Shown here piece after piece: positions 1-6,187 of a DNA stretch of 6,187 nt; the stretch's first letter is position 1; each line of letters begins with the position of its first letter. The notes under the pieces are model-generated. The model was not told the DNA's origin. It was given only the letters and a program-made list of their open reading frames with translations, and did not search any database. Made by a program: the position numbers and the translations under genes. The DNA comes from Verrucomicrobiota bacterium (lineage in GTDB: Bacteria; Verrucomicrobiota; Verrucomicrobiia; Opitutales; UBA953), in contig RFRI01000091.1 of the NCBI GenBank assembly GCA_009924535.1, positions 1 to 6,187 of the forward strand. Reading direction: 5' to 3'.

Positions 1-303
1 GAGAATCGCGCTGACCGTGCCGGCTTGGACGTCGAAGGCAGCCGTGCTGGTGAGGACGCCGGTGGTGCCGGTGATCGTACCACCCGTGATCTGGACACCA
101 GCTAGGGTTTGGGTGAAGCTCTGGAGATCGAAGGTGCCCGTGCTACTGACCACGAGGGATTTTCCTGTAGCGATCTGGGAGCCCCGGAGGAGCTTGGCTG
201 TGCCCCCGGAAATCGCCAGATTGCCGGCGAGAGACTGACCGCTCGTATTGTAAAGGTCGAGTTCGCCGGCGGAGACGGTGGTCACTCCCGTATAGGTATT
301 GGC
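1..303 (-). repeat. Tandem repeat unit A, copy 3, truncated by window edge (residues 753-853)
   Basis: The copy begins ANTYTGVTTVSAGELDLYNT, then GNLAISGGTAKLLRG, QIATGKSLVV, SSTGTFDLQSFTQTLAGV, QITGGTIT, LTSTAAFDVQAGTVSAIL, and runs off the window. Compared with copies 1 and 2 it has one extra residue (SSTGTFD instead of SSGTFD) and YNTSGQ in place of SKTxGQ/I. The visible 101 residues cover about 85% of a full unit, so more repeats probably follow outside the window. Confidence 0.85.
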
Positions 304-2559
304 CCCCGAGAGGGTCCAGGTATTGCTTCCCGTCTTTGTCAAGGAGTTGGCTCCGGTGCCATTGTCGCCCAGGGTGCCCGAGAAGACGCCGGCAAGGGCC
401 CCGGAGGAGGAGGTCAACGTCAGCGTCCGGGCGGTATTTGAGCCCGAGAGTGTAGCGCTACCCGTAAGCGTGAAAGTACCCGAAGCGGCCGCGGCATCGA
501 TCGTGCCTCCGGAGGTGCCCAGCGTGAAGTTGCGGTCGGAAGAGGTCGTGCCCGTGCCCGTGAACTGTAGCGTACCTCCGTTCAGGACCAGGTTCGCTGC
601 CGCGTTGGTCGCCGCGCCGAGATTGCCCGCCACGCCGCCATTACCGATCGATCCGACGCTGAGTATCCCACCGCTGATAGTGACCACTCCAGTCAGGGTG
701 TTGGCACCCGAAAGAGTCACGGTGCCAGAGTTGGACTTGGTGAGGCCGGCTGTTCCTGCGAGGATTGCGCTCACCGTGCCGGATTGCACGTCAAAGGCGG
801 TCGTGCTGGTCAGGGTGCCGGTCCCCGTGATGTTGCCTCCCGTGATCTGGACGCCAGCTAACGTCTGAGTAAAGCTCTGGAGATCGAAAGTGCCCGAGCT
901 GACCACGAGGTTTTTCCCGGTGGCGATCTGGGCGGCCTGCATGAGCTTGGCGATACCGCCCGAGACCGTCAGGTTGCCGGCGATGGATTGCCCACCGGTC
1001 TTACTGAGGTTGAGTTCGCCGGCGGAGACGGTGGTCGTCCCCGAATAAGTGTTGGCACCAGAGAGGGTGGCTATTCCGGACGTGGTCTTGTTGAGGCCGA
1101 CTGAACCGGCGAGTATGCCGCTGATAGTGCCACTCTGGACATCGAAGGCGCCGGTGCTGGTTAGGATGCCAGTCGTGCTGGTAATTGTTCCTCCGGTAAT
1201 CTGAACTCCGGCGAGAGTTTGTGTGAATGATTGGAGGTCGAAAGTTCCTGAACTTACGATTAAACTCGAAGAAGTTGCTATCTGGGAAGATGCCAGAAGT
1301 TTGGCAATTCCACCTGACACTGTCAGATTGCCAGGGACTGCGATTCCGGCTGTCTTGCTGAGGTCGAGCTCACCTCCAGATACGGTTGTGAGCCCTGTAT
1401 AGGTATTGGCGACAGAGCCCGAGAGGGTCAAAGTGCCCGTACCGGAGCGTGTCAGAGCAATAATGCCTCCGTTTGTTCCGTTGGTAATAGCTAAGCCCAT
1501 ACCAGCTGACGGGCTGGTTGAGCCGCTAACTGTCAGGGTGCTGGTGGTTCCAGAGGCTCCATTGTTAGTTATGCTTCCAACACCGGTGGCGGATACTAAG
1601 GTGGCGGACGCAACTTCTTGATTGAATCCGTTAAGGTCTAAAATCCCTCCGTTTGTTCCCGAATACCCCATTTGAAGGGCCGTAGTTACTGGCAAGGCAT
1701 TGTTGATGCCGATCTTCAGGATACTAACGGTCGCTGATCCGGCGTTAAAAGAAGTTGGACCTGTGTAGTTGTTTGCAGACTGAATATAAAGTGAACCGTT
1801 TCCTCCGCTAGACCCTGCTGCGAATATAATCCCCGCTGTTGATGTGCCGCTAATAACAGCAGTGCTGAGGAGGGTAAGAGTATTGCCCGATGTGCCACCT
1901 AAGTATAAAGGACCAGTTGAATTATTGGTGATGGTACCAGATAGGCTGTTGGTGCCCGAGGACGAGGCAATGGCGGCACCTGCGGAGGTACTTACGCCGA
2001 CAGTTATGTTTGAGGATATGACTATCCCAGAAGCAGCTAGGTTTATTCTTGAAAGGTTGCCTGTGGTTTGTGCTCCGATTAAGTTGAGGGCCCCACCTGT
2101 TACGTTTGATGCAAAGGCGACAGTGGTATTTGCGGTTGAGGCCGAGCCTCCTATGTTCAAAGTACCAGTGATTGAGACTGGGCCAGTAATAGTGCGAGTC
2201 GAGGCGTCGGGAGTTATAGTGTAGCCTGTTGTGAGAAAATTTAAAGCAGCGGCAGTTTGACTGGCAGTAATTGTAATAACGCCGGCTGTTCCCTGAAAGT
2301 TCAGTGTATCAGTAGTCGCAGCGGCTTGAAGGGCGCTCGCTCCGTTCGAATCGGTGGTGAAAGTGGATCCCCATGTGGAGCTGCCACCTAGCCCCGCGGA
2401 GGTAGAGGTATCCCAATACAGATTTGCGGCATTGGCTTCCTGCGGCAGCGCCGTCGCGGCGAGGGCGGCGCCGGCGATCAGCGCGGTGCGGGGGAGGGGA
2501 TTTGAACCGATCAGGCGTGCGGCGGCCAGGAGCCAGGCGATCGAGGATGGTTTGCGCAC
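1..2559 (-). CDS. Secreted autotransporter-type beta-strand-repeat protein, 5' part (3' end outside window)
   Basis: The minus-strand frame is open for 853 codons from GTG 2557-2559 to the window edge, with an upstream in-frame TGA at 2653-2655. No ATG lies between that stop and the GTG, so GTG is the best start; a CTG at 2575-2577 is a weaker alternative. Residues 1-44 look like a signal peptide ending in ANA|A. The mature part opens with ANLYWD and GGSSTWG, a common opening of such passengers. Residues 45-261 are a degenerate Gly/Ser/Thr/Ala/Asn-rich stretch. Residues 262-853 are beta-strand repeat units marked by ANTYTG, GTFDLQSFTQTLAGVQITGG and LTKTGSNTWTLSGANTYTG. Such proteins are exported and fold as right-handed beta-helices; an adhesin or surface role is inference. 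There are almost no Cys and few charged residues. The anchor (autotransporter barrel, PEP-CTERM or other) would lie beyond the left edge. The frame is certain; the exact function is unknown. Confidence 0.88.
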   Translation of the reverse strand, partial: MRKPSSIAWLLAAARLIGSNPLPRTALIAGAALAATALPQEANAANLYWDTSTSAGLGGSSTWGSTFTTDSNGASALQAAATTDTLNFQGTAGVITITASQTAAALNFLTTGYTITPDASTRTITGPVSITGTLNIGGSASTANTTVAFASNVTGGALNLIGAQTTGNLSRINLAASGIVISSNITVGVSTSAGAAIASSSGTNSLSGTITNNSTGPLYLGGTSGNTLTLLSTAVISGTSTAGIIFAAGSSGGNGSLYIQSANNYTGPTSFNAGSATVSILKIGINNALPVTTALQMGYSGTNGGILDLNGFNQEVASATLVSATGVGSITNNGASGTTSTLTVSGSTSPSAGMGLAITNGTNGGIIALTRSGTGTLTLSGSVANTYTGLTTVSGGELDLSKTAGIAVPGNLTVSGGIAKLLASSQIATSSSLIVSSGTFDLQSFTQTLAGVQITGGTITSTTGILTSTGAFDVQSGTISGILAGSVGLNKTTSGIATLSGANTYSGTTTVSAGELNLSKTGGQSIAGNLTVSGGIAKLMQAAQIATGKNLVVSSGTFDLQSFTQTLAGVQITGGNITGTGTLTSTTAFDVQSGTVSAILAGTAGLTKSNSGTVTLSGANTLTGVVTISGGILSVGSIGNGGVAGNLGAATNAAANLVLNGGTLQFTGTGTTSSDRNFTLGTSGGTIDAAAASGTFTLTGSATLSGSNTARTLTLTSSSGALAGVFSGTLGDNGTGANSLTKTGSNTWTLSGANTYTGVTTVSAGELDLYNTSGQSLAGNLAISGGTAKLLRGSQIATGKSLVVSSTGTFDLQSFTQTLAGVQITGGTITGTTGVLTSTAAFDVQAGTVSAIL
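304..705 (-). repeat. Unit B, a different beta-strand repeat inserted between A copies (residues 619-752, 134 aa)
   Basis: The unit begins ANTLTGVVTISGGILSVGSI, then GNLGAATNAAANLVLNGGTL, SSDRNFTLGTSGGTIDA, SGALAGVFSGTLGDNG, and ends SLTKTGSNTWTLSG. It shares the opening and closing signatures of the A units, but its interior is the classical widespread form of the repeat (L-N-G-G-T-L-x-F, R-x-F-T-L-G-x-x-G-G-T-I-D). It lacks the FDLQSFTQTLAGVQ core that defines A. It is the most GC-rich part of the gene (42 of 60 bases in 601-660 by hand count). Confidence 0.8.
706..1056 (-). repeat. Tandem repeat unit A, copy 2 (residues 502-618, 117 aa)
   Basis: The unit begins ANTYSGTTTVSAGELNLSKT and carries GNLTVSGGIAKLM, QIATGKNLVV, SSGTFDLQSFTQTLAGVQ, ITGGNIT, LTSTTAFDVQSGTVSAILAG and a closing VTLSG. 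It directly abuts copy 1 upstream (1057-1410) and is followed by the different unit B (304-705). Its DNA is closer in composition to copy 3 than to copy 1. The AFDVQSGTVSAILAG segment recurs almost unchanged in copy 3 as AFDVQAGTVSAIL at the window edge. Confidence 0.85.
1057..1410 (-). repeat. Tandem repeat unit A, copy 1 (residues 384-501, 118 aa)
   Basis: The unit begins ANTYTGLTTVSGGELDLSKT, then has GNLTVSGGIAKLL, SQIAT, SSGTFDLQSFTQTLAGVQ, ITGGTIT, LTSTGAFDVQSGTISGILAG, and ends IATLSG. It is in direct tandem with copy 2 (706-1056), with which it shares nearly the whole layout and an 18-residue identical run (residues 436-453 and 554-571). At the DNA level the two have drifted strongly at synonymous positions. 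The right half of this copy is AT-richer than copy 2. Confidence 0.85.
1411..1776 (-). repeat. Canonical beta-strand repeat unit (residues 262-383)
   Basis: This unit starts ANNYTGPTSFNAGSATVSI, continues through NNALPVTT and GGILDLNGFNQEVASATL, and ends GTGTLTLSG. That is the familiar order of an autotransporter-associated beta-strand repeat: N-T/N-Y-T-G-x-T at the start, N-A-L-P, then L-D-L-N-G-F-N-Q, and a closing T-L-T-L-S-G. It is the first clearly recognisable unit after the degenerate N-terminal passenger and directly precedes the first copy of the 118-residue unit. It is similar in layout to the later units but diverged in sequence. Confidence 0.7.
2428..2559 (-). other. Signal peptide (residues 1-44) of the repeat protein
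   Basis: The N-terminus has basic residues R2 and K3, a first hydrophobic stretch at about residues 6-18 (SIAWLLAAARLIG), R25, and then a classical hydrophobic core at about 26-38 (TALIAGAALAATA). A small-residue cleavage site follows: A42-N43-A44 before A45-N46-L47-Y48-W49-D50. This fits Sec-dependent export with signal peptidase I cleavage after residue 44. The leader is longer than usual and has two hydrophobic patches, reminiscent of the extended leaders of some autotransporters. If the start were elsewhere the first patch might be shorter, but the core and cleavage site would remain. Confidence 0.8.
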
Positions 2560-2562
2560 GCA

Positions 2563-2575
2563 GGAGAATTTCTCC
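2563..2575 (-). promoter_or_regulatory. SD-like GGAG inside a palindrome, upstream of the GTG start
   Basis: On the minus strand GGAGA is followed by 11 bases and then the GTG at 2559, a slightly long but usable spacing that supports GTG as the start. The GGAG belongs to the near-perfect palindrome GGAGAAATTCTCC, so a 4-bp hairpin (GGAG/CTCC, 5-base loop) could hide it. Whether that has any effect is unknown. Confidence 0.4.
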
Positions 2576-2637
2576 AGTGTGACGGGCGTTGCACTTTCGT
2601 AATCATTTCCGTGGGTTAAGTGTATTCGTCGGCGAGG

Positions 2638-2655
2638 TGACGGAATTTTCCGTCA
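2638..2655. promoter_or_regulatory. 7-bp inverted repeat TGACGGA-4-TCCGTCA in the presumed leader
   Basis: The arms TGACGGA (2638-2644) and TCCGTCA (2649-2655) are perfect, separated by four bases. It lies between the TATAAT at 2670-2675 and the GTG start, so it could be an operator just downstream of the transcription start or a small leader hairpin. No T-run follows on the minus strand, so a terminator is unlikely. The arm octamer TTCCGTCA recurs at 2791-2798. Confidence 0.4.
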
Positions 2656-2669
2656 TCGTGGCGGTTGAT

Positions 2670-2675
2670 ATTATA
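2670..2675 (-). promoter_or_regulatory. Candidate -10 box TATAAT for the repeat-protein gene
   Basis: The minus strand reads CTATTTATAATATCAACC, with a perfect TATAAT in the AT-rich centre of an otherwise GC-rich gap. The region 16-18 bases upstream has no good TTGACA (about CACTTC), so the promoter would be weak or activator-dependent. It predicts a leader of about 100 bases before GTG 2559. A second, weaker TAAAAT is present at 2725-2730. Confidence 0.45.
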
Positions 2676-2695
2676 AATAGTGACAGGCGTGTGAA

Positions 2696-2713
2696 GTGGC
2701 GGAACTTCGCCAC
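2696..2713. promoter_or_regulatory. Inverted repeat GTGGCG-6-CGCCAC just upstream of the candidate -35 position
   Basis: Six-base perfect arms (2696-2701 and 2708-2713) flank GAACTT. The site overlaps and extends upstream of where a -35 box for the TATAAT at 2670-2675 would sit. It could be a regulator-binding site, but short GC-rich dyads also arise by chance, so this is a weak call. Confidence 0.25.
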
Positions 2714-2813
2714 GCGGCTGCCATATTTTACCTATGACTGCTCACGTCGTGTGACGATTCCGCGCGGCCGCGTGTCGGTGGCATGACGCCTTCCGTCACC
2801 GTCCCGACACGAA

Positions 2814-2841
2814 GAAGCCCGACTCCGAGGAGTCGGGCTTC
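2814..2841 (-). terminator. Hairpin terminator of the gltBD operon
   Basis: Perfect 12-bp arms GAAGCCCGACTC and GAGTCGGGCTTC enclose the four-base loop CGAG. The stem extends by CAC/GTG pairs beyond a small bulge. On the minus strand it starts 22 bases after the gltD stop codon and is followed by TTCGTGTC, a poor T-run, so termination may be only partly intrinsic. Because it is symmetric it could act in both directions. Its position between gltD and the next co-directional gene supports a transcription boundary. Confidence 0.75.
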
Positions 2842-2863
2842 GTGGAACGGACTGTCGCGAGAC

Positions 2864-4348
2864 TTACGGGAGCTCGGTCCGGCCCATCAGGAACTTGTCG
2901 CACTCGCGCGCGACGCCGCGGCCTTCGTTGAAGGCCCAGACGACGAGCGACTGGCCGCGACGGCAATCGCCGGCGGCGAAGACGCCAGGGACGTTGGTCA
3001 CGTACTTCTCGTGCTCGGCCTTGACGTTGGAGCGGGCGTCGCGTTCGAGGCCGAAGGCTTCGATCAGCGGCTGTTCCGGACCCATGAAGCCCATGGCGAG
3101 CAGGACAATCTGAGCCGGACGCACCTTCTCGGTGCCGGCGATCGGTTGAGGGCCGAAGACGCCCTTATCATTCTTCTTCCATTCGACTTCGACGGTGTGG
3201 ACTTCCTTGAGGTTACCCTGTTCGTCGGCGACGAACTTCGTGGCGGTGGTGAGGTAGACGCGCGGGTCGGAGCCGAACTTGGCAGCGGCTTCTTCCTGAC
3301 CGTAGTCGACCTTGTAGGTCTTCGGCCATTCCGGCCACGGGTTGTCCTTGGCGCGGGTGAGCGGGGACTTGGCCATGATCTCGAGCTGGACGACGGACTT
3401 GCAGCCGTGGCGGAGCGAGGTGCCCACGCAGTCGGTGCCGGTGTCGCCGCCGCCGATGATGACGACGTCCTTGCCCTTGGCGGTGAAGGACGCGTCGGGG
3501 GACTTGCCGTCCAGGAGGTTCTTCGTGTTGGCGGCGAGGAACTCCATCGCGAGGTGGATGCCCTTGGCCTCGCGGCCGGGGAGGGGAAGGTCGCGGCCCT
3601 TGGTCGCGCCGACGGTGAGGATGACCGCGTCGAAGTCCTTGCGGAGCTGCTCGGGCGAGATGTCGACGCCGACGTTGACGCCGCACTTGAAGGTGACGCC
3701 TTCGGCTTCGAGGAGCTTGATGCGGCGGAGCACGACCTCGTTCTTATCGAGCTTCATGTTCGGGATACCGTACATGAGGAGGCCGCCCGGACGGTCGGAG
3801 CGTTCGAAGACGGTGACGTTATGGCCGGCGTAGTTGAGCTGCGCGGCGGCGGAGAGGCCGGCGGGGCCGGAACCGATGACGGCGACCTTCTTGCCGGTGC
3901 GCTTGGTCGGGGCGCGGGGGATGATCCAGCCGTTGTCCCAGCCCTTGTCGACGATCGAGACTTCGATGTTCTTGATCGTGACGGCCGGCTTGTTCATGCC
4001 GAGCACGCAGGAGCCTTCGCACGGGGCGGGGCAGACGCGGCCGGTGAACTCCGGGAAGTTGTTGGTCTTGTGGAGACGCTCGAGCGCCTCGTTCCAGAGG
4101 CCCTTGTAGACGAGGTCGTTCCACTCGGGGATCAGGTTGTTGATCGGGCAGCCGCTGGCCATCCCGCCGATGAGCTTGCCCGTGTGGCAGAACGGCACGC
4201 CGCAATCCATGCAGCGGGCGCCCTGTTTCTGGAGCTTCTCGTCGGAGTGATGGTGGTGGATCTCTTTCCAATCGCCGATGCGGGTGAGGGCATCGCGATC
4301 AGGCGGGAGCTCGCGCTGGTATTCGACAAATCCGGTAGGTTTTCCCAT
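2864..4348 (-). CDS. gltD: Glutamate synthase [NADPH] small (beta) subunit
   Basis: GltD takes electrons from NADPH onto FAD and passes them through iron-sulfur clusters to GltB, for glutamate synthesis from glutamine and 2-oxoglutarate in the cytoplasm. The 494-residue length is normal for the family and the MGKPTGF start is canonical. The N-terminal Fe-S domain has C46, C49, C54 and C67 ([18 protein letters not shown]) and C106, C110, C114 (CPAPCEGSC). The FAD-binding GSGPAG is at 159-164, the NADPH-binding GGGDTG at 299-304, and the second flavin motif [12 protein letters not shown] at about 455-466. The start lies 39 bases after the gltB stop, in operon order gltB-gltD, and a hairpin follows the stop. 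No Shine-Dalgarno is evident just upstream of the ATG. A run of four His at 31-34 precedes the cysteines and is of unknown meaning. Confidence 0.97.
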   Translation of the reverse strand: MGKPTGFVEYQRELPPDRDALTRIGDWKEIHHHHSDEKLQKQGARCMDCGVPFCHTGKLIGGMASGCPINNLIPEWNDLVYKGLWNEALERLHKTNNFPEFTGRVCPAPCEGSCVLGMNKPAVTIKNIEVSIVDKGWDNGWIIPRAPTKRTGKKVAVIGSGPAGLSAAAQLNYAGHNVTVFERSDRPGGLLMYGIPNMKLDKNEVVLRRIKLLEAEGVTFKCGVNVGVDISPEQLRKDFDAVILTVGATKGRDLPLPGREAKGIHLAMEFLAANTKNLLDGKSPDASFTAKGKDVVIIGGGDTGTDCVGTSLRHGCKSVVQLEIMAKSPLTRAKDNPWPEWPKTYKVDYGQEEAAAKFGSDPRVYLTTATKFVADEQGNLKEVHTVEVEWKKNDKGVFGPQPIAGTEKVRPAQIVLLAMGFMGPEQPLIEAFGLERDARSNVKAEHEKYVTNVPGVFAAGDCRRGQSLVVWAFNEGRGVARECDKFLMGRTELP

Positions 4349-4387
4349 GGTGCAGAAGGTGCTTAGGTGTGGTCTTGGAGGGTGCGA

Positions 4388-6187
4388 TCAGCCACCGCCG
4401 ACTCGGGCGAGGTCGCGCGAGTTGATCTCGAAGGCTTCGTTGAGGGCGGCGTCGCCGCTGAGGCCCTGGGCTTCGGCCGCCGCGATGGCCTGGAGGACGC
4501 GCTTGTAGTCCTTCGGCATCACCTTGACGAACTTGGCCAGCGAGGCGTCCCAGTTCGCCAGGAGCTGCTTGGCCTTGAGGCTGCCGGTGAGGGCCGCGTG
4601 GCGCGAGATGAGGCCGTGGAGTTCGGTCGCATCAGCGGCTTCGGGCTTCTCGAGGCCGACCATCTGCTTGTTGCAGCGGGTGGCGAAATCGCCTTTCTCG
4701 TCGAGGACGTAGGCCACGCCACCGCTCATGCCGGCGGCGAAGTTGCGGCCGGTGGCGCCGAGGACGACGACGCGTCCACCGGTCATGTATTCGCAGCCGT
4801 GGTCACCCACGCCTTCGACGACGGTGGTCGCGCCGGAGTTGCGGACGCAGAAACGTTCGCCGGCCATGCCGCGGAAGAACGCCTCGCCGGAGGTCGCGCC
4901 GTAAAGGGCGACGTTGCCGAGGATGATGTTGTCTTCGGCAGGGAAGGTGGCCGTGGCGTCCGGGTAGACGATCACGCGACCGCCGCTGAGGCCCTTGCCG
5001 ACGTAGTCGTTGGCGTCGCCTTCGAGCTCGATCGTCACGCCCTGGGGGACGAAGGCGCCGAGGGACTGGCCCGCGCTGCCCTTGAACTTCAGGTGGATGG
5101 TGCCGTCCGGCAGGCCGTCGATGTGCTTCTTGGTGATCTCGTTGCCGAGGATCGTGCCGACGACGCGGTGGGTGTTCTTGATCTCGCCTTCGTAGCGGAC
5201 CTTCTGGCCCTGATGGATGGCGGGCTGGCAGGCGGCGAGGAGGACGGAGAGGTCCAGGCCCTTCTCCAGACCGTGGTCCTGCTTCTCGGTGCAGAAGCGA
5301 CCCACTTCGGGGCCGGCCTTCGGCGAGTAGAGGAGCTTGGAGAGGTCGATGCCCTTGGCCTTCCAGTGCTCGACGGCGTGACGCGCTTCGAGGGCGTCGG
5401 TGCGACCGACCATCTCGTTGAGCGTGCGGAAACCGAGCTGGGCCATGATCTCGCGGACTTCCTGGGCGATGAAGCGCATGAAGTTCACGGTGTCTTCCGG
5501 ACGGCCGGTGAAGTTCTTGCGGAGCTCAGGGTCCTGGGTGGCGACGCCGACCGGGCAGGTGTTGAGGTGGCACACGCGCATCATGATGCAGCCGAGGGTC
5601 ACCAGCGGGCCCGTGGCGAAGCCGAACTCTTCGGCGCCGAGGAGGGCGGCGATGACGACGTCACGGCCGGTCTTCAGCTGGCCGTCGGTCTCGACGACGA
5701 TGCGGGAGCGGAGGTTATTAAGGACGAGGGTCTGGTGGGTTTCGGCGAGGCCGAGTTCCCACGGCAGGCCAGCGTGCTTGATGGAGGTCTGGGGCGAAGC
5801 GCCCGTACCGCCGTCGAAGCCGGAGATGAGGACGACGTCCGCATGCGCCTTGGCCACGCCCGTGGCGATGGTGCCCACGCCGACTTCCGAGACGAGCTTC
5901 ACGCACACGCGCGCGGCGCGGTTGGCGTTCTTCAAGTCATGGATGAGTTCCGAAAGGTCCTCGATCGAGTAGATGTCGTGGTGCGGGGGAGGGGAGATCA
6001 GGCCGACGCCGGGGGTCGAGTGACGCACCTTGGCGATGGGCGGGTAGACCTTGCCGCCGGGGAGCTGGCCGCCTTCGCCGGGCTTCGCGCCTTGGGCCAT
6101 CTTGATCTGGATCTCCTTGGCGTTGGTCAGGTAACGGCTCGTGACGCCGAAGCGGCCGGAAGCGACCTGCTTGATGGCGGAGTTCTT
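4388..6187 (-). CDS. gltB: Glutamate synthase [NADPH] large (alpha) subunit, C-terminal 599 residues (5' end outside window)
   Basis: GltB binds FMN and a 3Fe-4S cluster and makes glutamate from 2-oxoglutarate and glutamine-derived ammonia. The frame continues to the right edge; the first visible residues are [15 protein letters not shown], so the Met at 6100 is internal, not a start. In fragment numbering, [10 protein letters not shown] is at about 35-44, [14 protein letters not shown] at about 65-78 and the FMN/substrate loop [11 protein letters not shown] at about 122-132. The 3Fe-4S cysteines are at 200, 206 and 211 (C-x5-C-x4-C, in [16 protein letters not shown]). The GXGXG beta-helix domain spans roughly 340-500 ([33 protein letters not shown]). 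The family is about 1,500 residues long, so the N-terminal glutamine amidotransferase domain and about 900 residues are missing. The gene ends in TGA at 4388-4390, with gltD 39 bases downstream. Confidence 0.98.
   Translation of the reverse strand, partial: KNSAIKQVASGRFGVTSRYLTNAKEIQIKMAQGAKPGEGGQLPGGKVYPPIAKVRHSTPGVGLISPPPHHDIYSIEDLSELIHDLKNANRAARVCVKLVSEVGVGTIATGVAKAHADVVLISGFDGGTGASPQTSIKHAGLPWELGLAETHQTLVLNNLRSRIVVETDGQLKTGRDVVIAALLGAEEFGFATGPLVTLGCIMMRVCHLNTCPVGVATQDPELRKNFTGRPEDTVNFMRFIAQEVREIMAQLGFRTLNEMVGRTDALEARHAVEHWKAKGIDLSKLLYSPKAGPEVGRFCTEKQDHGLEKGLDLSVLLAACQPAIHQGQKVRYEGEIKNTHRVVGTILGNEITKKHIDGLPDGTIHLKFKGSAGQSLGAFVPQGVTIELEGDANDYVGKGLSGGRVIVYPDATATFPAEDNIILGNVALYGATSGEAFFRGMAGERFCVRNSGATTVVEGVGDHGCEYMTGGRVVVLGATGRNFAAGMSGGVAYVLDEKGDFATRCNKQMVGLEKPEAADATELHGLISRHAALTGSLKAKQLLANWDASLAKFVKVMPKDYKRVLQAIAAAEAQGLSGDAALNEAFEINSRDLARVGGG

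Noticed and set aside
17..868. Plus-strand frames rich in Pro/Val/Ala (for example 299-868, 189 codons)
   Set aside because: They are antisense shadows of the Thr/Gly/Ser repeat codons on the minus strand and repeat with the same period; no domain or start context supports them.
1..1410. Possible CRISPR array or non-coding satellite from the periodic DNA pattern
   Set aside because: The period of about 350 bases, divisibility by three, continuous open frame and protein-level conservation despite codon drift show a coding repeat; units are far too long for CRISPR.
2761..2773. GC-rich palindrome CGCGGCCGCG in the intergenic gap
   Set aside because: Short GC palindromes are expected by chance here and it has no link to a gene start or stop.
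2354..2786. Small plus-strand frames across the signal peptide and the intergenic gap (2354-2602, 2589-2786)
   Set aside because: They have no Shine-Dalgarno and no recognisable protein, and they overlap the signal peptide coding region and the promoter/leader elements of the minus-strand gene.
2783..4366. A 527-codon plus-strand open frame lying antisense over all of gltD
   Set aside because: It exactly shadows gltD, whose cofactor motifs and cysteines prove the minus strand is coding. The plus translation is low-complexity Asp/Glu/Ala/Gly/Val-rich, as expected from the complement of GC-rich codons, and has no recognisable domain.
4388..6100. Reading the ATG at 6100 as the start of a short 570-residue GltB
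   Set aside because: The frame continues upstream to the window edge with conserved GltB sequence ([10 protein letters not shown]...IQIK), so this Met is internal and the gene is cut by the window.

Overview
The window carries the 3' end of a gltBD operon for NADPH-dependent glutamate synthase and, downstream on the same (minus) strand, the 5' part of a very large, repetitive, secreted surface-type protein. All three genes read right to left. Two of them are cut by the window edges: gltB at the right and the repeat protein at the left. I see no RNA genes, CRISPR array, transposase or integrase.

Organism: the glt genes are GC-rich (41 of 60 bases in 3601-3660 by hand count). The surface protein is built from autotransporter-associated beta-strand repeats behind a signal peptide and an 'NLYWD...GGSSTWG' opening. 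That combination is typical of Verrucomicrobia, especially Opitutaceae-like genomes. This assignment is inference from protein style; there is no rRNA in the window.

Layout: 4388-6187 is the C-terminal 599 residues of GltB (end of the FMN synthase domain, 3Fe-4S cysteines, GXGXG beta-helix, tail). After a 39-base gap comes complete GltD (2864-4348, 494 residues; 4Fe-4S cysteines, FAD and NADPH Rossmann motifs). A 12-bp hairpin at 2814-2841 probably terminates the operon. The roughly 250-base intergenic stretch (2560-2813) holds a perfect TATAAT on the minus strand, two inverted repeats, a recurring TTCCGTCA octamer and an SD-like GGAG. From a GTG at 2559, an uninterrupted frame of 853 codons runs off the left edge. 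I translated it line by line and found no stop. It encodes a signal peptide, a degenerate Gly/Ser/Thr/Ala/Asn-rich stretch, one canonical beta-strand repeat, two tandem copies of a closely related unit of about 118 residues, a different 134-residue unit, and the start of a third copy of the 118-residue unit.

Function: GltB and GltD together turn glutamine plus 2-oxoglutarate into two glutamates, with electrons passing from NADPH through GltD to GltB. The repeat protein is functionally unrelated and probably has its own promoter; it is likely an exported beta-helical adhesin or surface-layer component. I found no convincing new multi-gene system. The most unusual content is the internal repeat structure and base-composition mosaic of the surface-protein gene.
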